Of a stretch of DNA of 61,170 nt, positions 1 to 6,175 are shown piece after piece. This stretch comes from Paludibacteraceae bacterium (GTDB lineage: Bacteria > Bacteroidota > Bacteroidia > Bacteroidales > Paludibacteraceae), in contig JAFYSF010000049.1 in the NCBI GenBank assembly GCA_017559505.1, positions 1-61,170 of the forward strand, in the 5' to 3' direction. Each line of letters starts with the position of its first letter. Within the stretch, counting starts at the first letter, position 1. Under the pieces are notes generated by a model. The model had not been told where the DNA came from. It worked only from the letters and a program-made list of their open reading frames with translations, and did no database searches. The position numbers were made by a program, and so were the translations under genes.

Positions 1-670
1 TGAAACGGGAGATGATGTCCAGTTCGAAACACTAAGCTCTGGAGAACGACAGCAGGTATATTCTATTAGTTCTCTATTATACCATTTGTCAAATATAAAT
101 TCTGTCTGGTTTGATACAAACGGACAAAGAGTCGTCTATGATCACCTTAATGTCATATTGGAAGAGATTGAATTGTATTTTCATCCGGAACTGCAACGGA
201 CTTATCTAAAAAGATTGTTTGATGGAATAAAACAAGTTAACATACCGAACATTAAGAGTTTGAATATTTGTTTTGTTACTCATTCACCATTTGTTTTATC
301 AGATATACCAGCACAAAATATACTCGCTTTGAAAAAAGACATAAGAGATACAGAGAAAATATCCCTAAGTACATTTGGTGCAAATATCCATGAAATGCTT
401 AAAAATAGTTTCTTCCTAAAGAATGGCTCGATTGGAGATTACGCATTTTGGGTTATCACGCAAATAATCGAATCATTGCAGAATGTAGCGGATAAAAAAG
501 AAATTATAAATACAGGTGTCGAATTACATAATAAAATTATGCTTATTGATGAACCTATTATAAGAAATGTCTTACTTAGGGAATATCACAAATTATATCC
601 ATCGAATAGTAAAGAGCAGGAAATAGCTGAATTAAAGAAAAAATTAGCAGAACTTGAAAACAACAAGTAG
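1..670 (+). CDS. AAA/ABC-type ATPase, C-terminal part (Septu PtuA-like), cut by window edge
   Basis: The reading frame is open from base 2, so only the C-terminal part is present. An ABC-type signature (LSSGERQQ, bases 32-55), a Walker B-like strand (VILEEIE, about 152-172) and a switch histidine (THSPF, 278-292) appear in the order expected of an SMC/OLD-like ATPase head. The stop codon is 2 bases before an HNH nuclease gene, so the two are co-transcribed. Known biology: ATPase plus HNH nuclease is the architecture of the anti-phage system Septu (PtuA/PtuB), also used as the effector of some retrons. The assignment to Septu is inference, because the N-terminal half and any further upstream genes lie outside the window. 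Confidence 0.8.
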   Translation, partial: ETGDDVQFETLSSGERQQVYSISSLLYHLSNINSVWFDTNGQRVVYDHLNVILEEIELYFHPELQRTYLKRLFDGIKQVNIPNIKSLNICFVTHSPFVLSDIPAQNILALKKDIRDTEKISLSTFGANIHEMLKNSFFLKNGSIGDYAFWVITQIIESLQNVADKKEIINTGVELHNKIMLIDEPIIRNVLLREYHKLYPSNSKEQEIAELKKKLAELENNK

Positions 671-672
671 TT

Positions 673-1716
673 ATGTGGAAATTAACCTCACCTTCCAAAG
701 ATTTGATAAATTGGTATGAGAAAAAAATGTGTACAAGCTTAGTTTCTCGAATTAAAGCAAGTCTTGATAAACGGATTTCTAAAGTGTTAATCCCCACACT
801 GCCTACAGGTGGAGATGATTTGTCTATTGTTAAGCTTTTACTTCTTGGGAAACCAAAAGAGCTTTATATCTTAAACGATAAGTTAATGCGTGCAATAATT
901 CCAAGTTATGATGACTGCGAATTTAAAGATTATCTAATATCAAAAGGAAAGAAAACAATCAATCGAAGTAATTACGAAACTATTCTTTATAGAAAATATC
1001 ATGACACATTGACTGCTATACGAAATGTGTTTGATTATGAAGGGCAATTAGCACAAAACAAATCAAGGACATATCGTATTACATTAGAGCAAGGACATAA
1101 TACTTGTACTTATTGTAATAGACAATATACAATAACTATAAGAAATAATAAGGGTACTAATGATGCCTCTCGCATTGCAAGGCCTCAATTAGATCATTGG
1201 TTTTCAAAAGAGCTATACCCACTTATGTCATTAAGCCTTTATAATTTGATTCCATGCTGTTCTATTTGCAATGGTTCTCTTAAAGGAAATGCAATTTTTA
1301 AACTAAGTACGCATATTCATCCTTATTTAGATTCAACTCCACACGAGCCGAAATTTAAATTTAGTTATATACTAACCACCCATCCAGGGAAATATGAGGT
1401 TTCAATAAAGGATCTAACAGATAAAAAAGAGAAAAATATGGTAGAAGTTTTCAAATTAGAAGAGGCTTATCGATATCACGGGGATTTAGAAGTTAAAGAT
1501 ATATTACAATTTAATTATCAAAACTCTGACACATACTTACAAACTTTATTAGATGGACTTTTGAAACATTATAAATTATCAAAAGCAGATATTTATCGTA
1601 TGCTATTTGGTACAGAACTAGAAGTCTCTAAGAATCTCAATCGTCCATTAAGTAAATTAAAAAGAGATATTTTAACAGAAATAGGCATTCTAGAAAATGG
1701 CAAATTCGTCCTATAA
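673..1716 (+). CDS. HNH endonuclease, PtuB-like effector
   Basis: 347 residues. A zinc-supported HNH core is visible: Cys145-x2-Cys148, then Leu-Asp174-His175-Trp, then NLIPCC (Cys195, Cys196) and Cys199-Asn200. The spacing matches HNH nucleases in which CxxC pairs bind structural zinc and the DH histidine is catalytic. The gene follows the ATPase gene after 2 bases, so both are one transcription unit. It probably cuts nucleic acid when the ATPase is triggered by phage infection, which is inferred from Septu and retron PtuAB systems. The region before the HNH core (1-140) is not recognised. Base composition is A+T-rich like the rest of the left block, consistent with acquired defence genes. 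A restriction-associated HNH nuclease is the main alternative. Confidence 0.8.
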   Translation: MWKLTSPSKDLINWYEKKMCTSLVSRIKASLDKRISKVLIPTLPTGGDDLSIVKLLLLGKPKELYILNDKLMRAIIPSYDDCEFKDYLISKGKKTINRSNYETILYRKYHDTLTAIRNVFDYEGQLAQNKSRTYRITLEQGHNTCTYCNRQYTITIRNNKGTNDASRIARPQLDHWFSKELYPLMSLSLYNLIPCCSICNGSLKGNAIFKLSTHIHPYLDSTPHEPKFKFSYILTTHPGKYEVSIKDLTDKKEKNMVEVFKLEEAYRYHGDLEVKDILQFNYQNSDTYLQTLLDGLLKHYKLSKADIYRMLFGTELEVSKNLNRPLSKLKRDILTEIGILENGKFVL

Positions 1717-1763
1717 TTTTTATACATAGTTAAACCAACAAAAAATCTTTTTTACAACATACA

Positions 1764-1794
1764 TTGCACAATCCAAAAATAATATGTACCTTTG
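1764..1794 (+). promoter_or_regulatory. Bacteroidota-type promoter for the structured RNA
   Basis: TTG at 1764-1766, a 20-base spacer, and TAccTTTG at 1787-1794 match the Bacteroidota -33/-7 consensus. Transcription should start near 1798-1801, directly ahead of the structured RNA and well before the next ORF. Confidence 0.75.
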
Positions 1795-1797
1795 CAA

Positions 1798-2039
1798 TGT
1801 TATTACTAATTAACTTTCAATAAAAAACATAGTGGTTCATTCCCACACCCAAGTAGCGTTCTTGGATTACATATAGCATTTTTGCTCATTTCTTCTTGCA
1901 TTAAAATTTGGTCGTTTTAAATAGTAGTTGATTTGATAAGCATAAAATGTTCACGTTATGCGTGAACTTGTTTATCGTAACTACTAAGGTCAGACCAAAT
2001 ACCTAATGCAAGCGAGAAAGTCAAGTTCTCGCTTTTTTA
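1798..2039 (+). ncRNA. structured small RNA of unknown class, with own promoter and terminator
   Basis: About 240 nt between a consensus promoter and an intrinsic terminator, with no convincing ORF. The 5' part has short hairpins: GTGG 1833-1836 with CCAC 1844-1847, and CCAAG 1850-1854 with CTTGG 1862-1866. A long interrupted rod follows, with these pairs: 1896-1904 with 2005-2013, 1907-1914 with 1994-2001, 1925-1930 with 1980-1985, 1936-1940 with 1973-1977, and 1950-1956 with 1962-1968. All pairings are perfect complements. The terminator stem is 2012-2019 with 2027-2034, followed by a T run. The rod recalls 6S RNA, and the hairpins plus long stem recall a retron msr-msd. The rod is short for 6S and no reverse transcriptase is seen, so the class is left open. 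Confidence 0.75.
2012..2039 (+). terminator. intrinsic terminator of the structured RNA
   Basis: AGCGAGAA pairs with TTCTCGCT across a 7-base loop and is followed by six T residues. Confidence 0.85.
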
Positions 2040-2097
2040 TATCCTTAATATATAACCAATTAAAAGTTGTACCCGACACAAACATAGGGTTTATCTT

Positions 2098-3132
2098 ATG
2101 AAAAAGTTACTTATAACATTAATTGTACTCATTACAAATTACAACTATTTTAATGCCCAAATTAACATTAAAACAAACAACCATAACGAACATCCAACAA
2201 TCGAAACATATGACAGTTTATCTAATTTTAATTTAAATTATAAAATAATAAATAAAAAATATCAAACAAAAGATTTAGCAATAAATAGTATTTATGAACA
2301 ATTCAAACAATTTATAGGTCAAAACATATACATCTTACCATTAACAGAAAAAAAAGCTAATTTCAACAAACAATGGAACATCAAAGATCCTAAAACTGAC
2401 AAACTTAGGGGAAAATACTACACTATAGATGAATTTGAGTTTAAAATAGAAAATTATACCCGTTTATATGAATTAGATAAAATTATATTCAAATTAAGTG
2501 ATGAAAATAAAAAAAAATATAAATGGGAAATTTCATACTATTCATTAGACGATGCTGCTTTACTTGTCGGATATTATGAAAAACTCAGAAAAAATTACGT
2601 AGGAAATACTTTCATTTATACAGGACGAGCCAAAGGCAAAGGTAGTCAATTTATAATTGAACCATCACTTGACCACTCTGCCATTGATACAAAAACACAA
2701 CAAATTATTAATTTACGAAATGAGAAAGAATGGTTATGTACCGACATACAACTTATAGATGATGAAATAACATTGCAACTATATGTCATTCTAACCAATT
2801 CAGAAGGAAACGAAATAAAAGCTCGCATAGAAAATCGCTTTCTCTTTAATAATGAAACAAATGCAACTTTTTTCTCTTGCTTCATGAAAAAAAATGAATA
2901 TATAAACTGGAAAGAATCATTAATTGAAAAATATAATTTAGATTTTGCAACACTTATTATAGAAAAAAAAGTTAAAATTGGAATGTCTTCCGCTATGTGT
3001 TTAGAATCTTGGGGTGAACCTATTTCTAAAAATAAAACTATTCTAAATGGAATAGAAACAGAACAATGGATATATAAAACAAACTCTTACCTCTATTTCG
3101 ACAATGGAATCTTAACTGCTATTCAAAATTAA
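2098..3132 (+). CDS. exported protein of unknown function
   Basis: 344 residues beginning with a lysine pair and a hydrophobic stretch that ends near NAQ (about residue 20), which looks like a signal peptide without a lipobox. The mature part is rich in Lys, Asn and Ile and very A+T-rich in codon use, like the neighbouring defence and toxin genes. A C-terminal stretch (about 297-340) with KIGMSSAMCLESWGEP and WIYKT resembles the small beta domain found at the end of many uncharacterised Bacteroidota proteins. I do not recognise the family. It stands alone, after the structured RNA and before a long repeat-rich spacer. Confidence 0.7.
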   Translation: MKKLLITLIVLITNYNYFNAQINIKTNNHNEHPTIETYDSLSNFNLNYKIINKKYQTKDLAINSIYEQFKQFIGQNIYILPLTEKKANFNKQWNIKDPKTDKLRGKYYTIDEFEFKIENYTRLYELDKIIFKLSDENKKKYKWEISYYSLDDAALLVGYYEKLRKNYVGNTFIYTGRAKGKGSQFIIEPSLDHSAIDTKTQQIINLRNEKEWLCTDIQLIDDEITLQLYVILTNSEGNEIKARIENRFLFNNETNATFFSCFMKKNEYINWKESLIEKYNLDFATLIIEKKVKIGMSSAMCLESWGEPISKNKTILNGIETEQWIYKTNSYLYFDNGILTAIQN

Positions 3133-3216
3133 ACAATAATTTATTTTACCCTTAATCCAAATAAATAGAATGTACGATTCATAATTTAGAAATATAAAAC
3201 TTTGCAGTGATATCTT

Positions 3217-3290
3217 TCCATACCATCTCACATTGTACTTCTTCCCCTCAAGCAAGGTACAGGCAAACTGCAAGCAAGAAAACAGTCTTC
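3217..3290 (-). repeat. dispersed intergenic repeat, family A
   Basis: On the minus strand this reads GACTGTTTTCTTGCTTGCAG followed by ACCTTGCTTGAGGGG. It is the same unit as the plus-strand copy at 15481-15561. A short ORF that can be drawn through 3207-3464 is made of this repeat and the next one and is not considered a gene. Confidence 0.7.
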
Positions 3291-3350
3291 TTTACACCCC
3301 GCATTCGCAAAGTTTACAAAGTTAAAGTAAACCGCAAACGGAACACATAC

Positions 3351-3390
3351 GAACTTTGCAAGTTGCAAAGTTTGCAAACTTGCAAAGTTC
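3351..3390. repeat. cluster of AACTTTGCAAAGTT-type palindromes
   Basis: Overlapping palindromic blocks built from AACTTTGC and GCAAAGTT fill this stretch, with further copies just upstream at 3308-3332. AACTTTG is also the 3' part of the -7 promoter element TAacTTTG, so the block contains promoter-like half-sites on both strands. The remainder of the 727-bp spacer 3133-3858 holds only the repeat above, a hairpin and the hip promoter. Confidence 0.6.
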
Positions 3391-3415
3391 AACATAAAGA
3401 CTTGACTATTAACAA

Positions 3416-3457
3416 AATACTATTCTACACCCAAAAGTGTAAAATAGTATTATTTTT
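3416..3457 (+). terminator. hairpin with T run, terminator-like
   Basis: AATACTATTcTACAC (3416-3430) pairs with GTGTAaAATAGTATT (3437-3451) across a 6-base loop with one mismatch, followed by TTTTT. It lies 280 bases after the exported-protein gene. Confidence 0.6.
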
Positions 3458-3698
3458 ATCATAATATTAATATAATTAACCAGTTAGTACAACTTAGCAA
3501 ACTTTACAACTCCATATATATATATTCTAGGTCTTTTCCTAAATAAATAGACATATTTTCTAAAAATATAGACATATCCTAAATTTATTGTCAGATTCCT
3601 AAAAATATCCCCCATTCCCCAAAAAAACAAACTCAACCACCCCAAATCTCCTAAAATCAGATATTTTTTTACAAAAAATAAAATTTTGCATTTCTTCC

Positions 3699-3729
3699 TT
3701 TGTTAAATATATTTTTTTTATTACCTTTG
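3699..3729 (+). promoter_or_regulatory. promoter of the hip operon
   Basis: TTTG at 3699-3702, a 19-base spacer and TAccTTTG at 3722-3729 match the Bacteroidota consensus. The start point would be about 3733-3736, immediately ahead of the first operator. Confidence 0.8.
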
Positions 3730-3740
3730 CAACACAAAAA

Positions 3741-3842
3741 TACCCCCGAACGGGTATAATATAAATCTTCCTAATTATTTTTATACCCGTTCGGGTGTAT
3801 AAAATACTCAAACAAACATAATTATACCCTATAAGGTATAAT
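3741..3842. promoter_or_regulatory. three inverted-repeat operators for the HipB-like repressor
   Basis: Three related palindromes follow the start point: TACCCCCGAACGGGTA (3741-3756), TATACCCGTTCGGGTGTATA (3782-3801) and a perfect 8-bp inverted repeat ATTATACC-N6-GGTATAAT (3821-3842). They share the half-site TATACC(C). Their position between start point and first codon, and the HTH gene that follows, indicate autoregulation by the HipB-like protein. Confidence 0.8.
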
Positions 3843-3858
3843 TCAAATAAGCGAATAT

Positions 3859-4062
3859 ATGAAAATAGCTGAATTTGTAAAAGAAATGCGTAAACAATAT
3901 AACTTAACGCAAGTTGATTTATCCGAAAAATCTGGTGTCGGATTACGTTTTATACGCGAATTGGAGCAAGGAAAAGAAACTTTACGCCTCGATAAATTGA
4001 ATCAAGTATTAAATTTATTTGATTATGAGGTGGGACCCATTAAACAAAGGAGAAATGAGTAA
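3859..4062 (+). CDS. hipB: HipB-like HTH antitoxin/repressor
   Basis: 67 residues forming a single Cro/CI-type helix-turn-helix (LTQVDLSEKSGVGLRFIRELEQG, about 15-37, then a recognition and dimer region). Known biology: HipB proteins bind the HipA-type kinase and repress their own operon. The stop codon overlaps the next start (TAATG), so translation is coupled. The start ATG lies 17 bases after the last operator. Confidence 0.88.
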   Translation: MKIAEFVKEMRKQYNLTQVDLSEKSGVGLRFIRELEQGKETLRLDKLNQVLNLFDYEVGPIKQRRNE

Positions 4063-4388
4063 TGAAACAAGCAAGTATATATATACGAGATAGGTATGTT
4101 GGCATTTTACGAGAAACTGACGAGGGTTATTTCTTTCAATACGATAAAGACTATTTACTGGAATCAGATGCCGAACCTATTAGTCTAACACTACCTTTGC
4201 AAGAAGAGTTATTTTACGATAAAGTATTATTCCCCTTTTTTGACGGACTAATACCAGAAGGATGGCTACTAGATATAGCAGAGCGTAATTGGAAAATAAA
4301 TAATCGAGATAGAATGTCGTTATTATTAGCTTGTTGCCGTGATTGTATAGGTGCGATTAGTGTAATTGAGCAAAAAACAGAGGAATAA
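4062..4388 (+). CDS. hipS: HipS-like protein (HipA N-terminal subdomain 1 as a separate gene)
   Basis: 108 residues matching the N-terminal subdomain of HipA kinases, including YVGILRETDEGYFFQYD and the typical PISLTLPL and FPFFDGLIPEGWLL blocks. In the classical system this region is fused to the kinase. Here it is a free-standing gene between hipB and the kinase, the HipBST arrangement in which the small protein is the direct antitoxin. The 1-base overlap with hipB and a 4-base gap to the kinase gene show one operon. Confidence 0.87.
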   Translation: MKQASIYIRDRYVGILRETDEGYFFQYDKDYLLESDAEPISLTLPLQEELFYDKVLFPFFDGLIPEGWLLDIAERNWKINNRDRMSLLLACCRDCIGAISVIEQKTEE

Positions 4389-4392
4389 AAAT

Positions 4393-5331
4393 ATGGCAAG
4401 ATGTTATTACTGTTATAAAGAGTTGAAGGAGGGAGAAATTGGTTTTCATCGTTCATGTTTAAAAAAGATGTTTAATGACACCCTTTGCCCTGTTATTGAC
4501 TTTCAACATGCAGATTTGAATAAATTAGCAGAAGAAATCATTCGCAGTCAAACAACATTAACTGGAGTTCAAGCCAAACTTTCTTTGGATATTGTTTCTG
4601 AAAGCAAAGAGAAACGATTCACGATTGTTGGTTTATGGGGGCGTTATATACTGAAACCGCAAACAGATGTTTATGCCAATTTACCTGAGATTGAAGACCT
4701 AACCATGCATTTGGCTGAAATATCAGGTATTGAAGTGGTACCTCACACATTAATTCCTATTGCAGATGGACGACTTTGCTATTTAACTCGACGCATTGAT
4801 AGATTAAATGATGGATATAAACTTGCAATGGAGGATATGTGCCAATTATCAGAGCGACTAACAGAATATAAATATAAAGGGTCGTATGAACAAATAGCAA
4901 AATTGATAGCAAAGTATTCTTCTGTTCCAAAGTTAGATGTCATTAAATTTTGGGAGATAGTCTTATTTTCTTGGTTGGTAGGAAATTCAGATATGCATTT
5001 AAAGAATTTTTCATTGTATAAACCACAAGGATATGGCTATATATTGTCTCCTGCGTATGATCTTTTGTCCACTCAATTAGTTTTACCTGAAGATACAGAG
5101 GAGTTGGCATTAAATCTGAATGGCAAGAAACGAAAAATAAGAAAAGTAGATTTTGAAATAGCAATGAAAAACTCAAATATAGATGAAAAAGCTATTGCCA
5201 ATATCTTCAAAAAATTCAAACGAACAATTCCTTTATGGGAAGAAATGATAGATAAATCATTTTTATCAAATGAAATAAAAACAAAATATAAAATTATAAT
5301 AGCAGAAAAATCGAACCTAATTTTTGAATAA
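4393..5331 (+). CDS. hipT: HipT/HipA-like serine/threonine kinase toxin
   Basis: 312 residues from the ATG at 4393; an upstream in-frame start would overlap hipS. Kinase elements are clear: a loop TLTGVQAKLS (55-64) at the position of the phosphorylatable Ser/Gly loop of HipA, the catalytic loop GNSDMHLKN (197-205, Asp200 and Asn205) and the metal-binding SPAYD (219-223, Asp223). The N-terminus carries Cys4-x2-Cys7 and His19-x2-Cys22, a possible small zinc site common in Bacteroidota homologues. Known members phosphorylate aminoacyl-tRNA synthetases (HipA acts on GltX, HipT on TrpS) and arrest growth. The target here is unknown. Confidence 0.88.
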   Translation: MARCYYCYKELKEGEIGFHRSCLKKMFNDTLCPVIDFQHADLNKLAEEIIRSQTTLTGVQAKLSLDIVSESKEKRFTIVGLWGRYILKPQTDVYANLPEIEDLTMHLAEISGIEVVPHTLIPIADGRLCYLTRRIDRLNDGYKLAMEDMCQLSERLTEYKYKGSYEQIAKLIAKYSSVPKLDVIKFWEIVLFSWLVGNSDMHLKNFSLYKPQGYGYILSPAYDLLSTQLVLPEDTEELALNLNGKKRKIRKVDFEIAMKNSNIDEKAIANIFKKFKRTIPLWEEMIDKSFLSNEIKTKYKIIIAEKSNLIFE

Positions 5332-5555
5332 AATCTGTGTAACTCTAAAACCTCTTAGTTTCACATTAAATTTGGCACTGATTTCTGCTTATTTTAAGAA
5401 AAATCTTTCTTTTTTAGGTATATTTTATGCATTATTTTGCCGTAAAAGCGACTAACTTATGAATAAAAAACAATAAATAGTACAAAAAAATATCACATAT
5501 AAAAAACTAAAACACAAACGATTAAATATAAACATTAAAAATATTTATAAAAATA

Positions 5556-5587
5556 TTTGGTCATATCAAAAAAAAGCAGTAACTTTG
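5556..5587 (+). promoter_or_regulatory. promoter of the tRNA operon
   Basis: TTTG at 5556-5559, a 20-base spacer and TAacTTTG at 5580-5587. It drives the leader and the two tRNA genes. The bases between the kinase gene and this promoter (5332-5555) are A+T-rich with nothing recognisable. Confidence 0.8.
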
Positions 5588-5591
5588 CATC

Positions 5592-5697
5592 CGCAAATGA
5601 GAGATAAACTCTCAGCGGAATTTTTGCGATAAGCAAGAGTAATGAAGTTTACTTCAATTACCGAGCGTAGCAAAAATCTCGCATTTGCGAAGCAAAT
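5592..5697 (+). other. structured leader ahead of tRNA-Gly
   Basis: Between the predicted start point and the tRNA are nested hairpins: a GAGAG/CTCTC stem; an ATTTTTGC/GCAAAAAT stem enclosing GAAGT-TT-ACTTC; and GCATTTGC (5681-5688) pairing with GCAAATGC (5692-5699). The last stem overlaps the first two bases of the tRNA. The middle stem belongs to a repeat also found, inverted, at 43600-43660. Confidence 0.6.
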
Positions 5698-5770
5698 GCG
5701 GAAATAGCTCAGTTGGTAGAGCACAACCTTGCCAAGGTTGGGGTCGCGGGTTCGAGTCCCGTTTTCCGCT
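5698..5770 (+). tRNA. tRNA-Gly (anticodon GCC)
   Basis: A 73-nt cloverleaf. The acceptor GCGGAAA pairs with TTTCCGC with T as discriminator, the D-arm is GCTC/GAGC, the anticodon arm carries GCC, and the T-arm contains GGTTCGAGTCC. CCA is not encoded. Confidence 0.95.
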
Positions 5771-5789
5771 CATCTTTTTTATAGTCCCT

Positions 5790-5873
5790 GCGCAGGTGGT
5801 GAAATTGGTATACACGCTACTTTGAGGGGGTAGTGGTCGCAAGGCCGTGTGAGTTCGAGTCTCATCCTGCGCA
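5790..5873 (+). tRNA. tRNA-Leu (anticodon GAG)
   Basis: An 84-nt class II tRNA. The acceptor GCGCAGG pairs with CCTGCGC with A as discriminator, the anticodon GAG is at 5824-5826, a long variable arm follows, and the T-arm contains GTTCGAGTCTC. It lies 19 bases after tRNA-Gly in the same transcript. Confidence 0.95.
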
Positions 5874-5882
5874 CAAGATTTT

Positions 5883-5916
5883 AGAGATGCATTTTTCAAA
5901 TGCATCTCTTTTTTTT
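5883..5916 (+). terminator. terminator of the tRNA operon
   Basis: A 12-bp perfect stem (AGAGATGCATTT with AAATGCATCTCT) with a 3-base loop and an eight-T run, starting 10 bases after the tRNA-Leu discriminator. Confidence 0.92.
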
Positions 5917-5968
5917 GCATTCCACTGAAAAAAAATAATCCAAATCAAGCAAATCGACCATAAGGTGC

Positions 5969-6020
5969 AGGTAGGGTTATCCTATGAAGAAGTATGCTAA
6001 AAGTATGCTAAAAGCATGGA
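5969..6020 (+). repeat. partial family A repeat with short direct repeats
   Basis: GGTTATCCTATGAAGAAGTATGCTA is shared, with one or two changes, with 43520-43550. The end AAGTATGCTAA is repeated in tandem. Confidence 0.5.
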
Positions 6021-6098
6021 TAAAACGAAGACTGAAAGCAAAGAGAAAAGGTTTGAAAAAAAGATATAAATTTATAATGATTTTTAAATATTTTTTTG

Positions 6099-6106
6099 TA
6101 ACTTTG
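6099..6106 (+). promoter_or_regulatory. -7 promoter element of glnS
   Basis: TAacTTTG about 70 bases upstream of the glnS start. No clear -33 TTTG is visible at the usual distance. Confidence 0.55.
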
Positions 6107-6175
6107 CGAGTTGATAGGCGTAATGATGCCTATTCGATATAAAAAATAGTTTTTCTAAGCAAAAAGATAAATATT

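Noticed and set aside
1896..2013. Assignment of the first orphan RNA as 6S RNA or retron msr-msd
   Set aside because: The rod is short for 6S and no large central bubble is clear. No reverse transcriptase gene is in the window. Kept as unknown class.
3207..3464. 85-codon open frame in the spacer before the hip operon
   Set aside because: It is composed of a family A repeat, the AACTTTGCAAAGTT cluster and a terminator-like hairpin, and has no protein-like features.
5654..5920. 88-codon open frame on the minus strand
   Set aside because: It is the antisense of tRNA-Gly, tRNA-Leu and their terminator.
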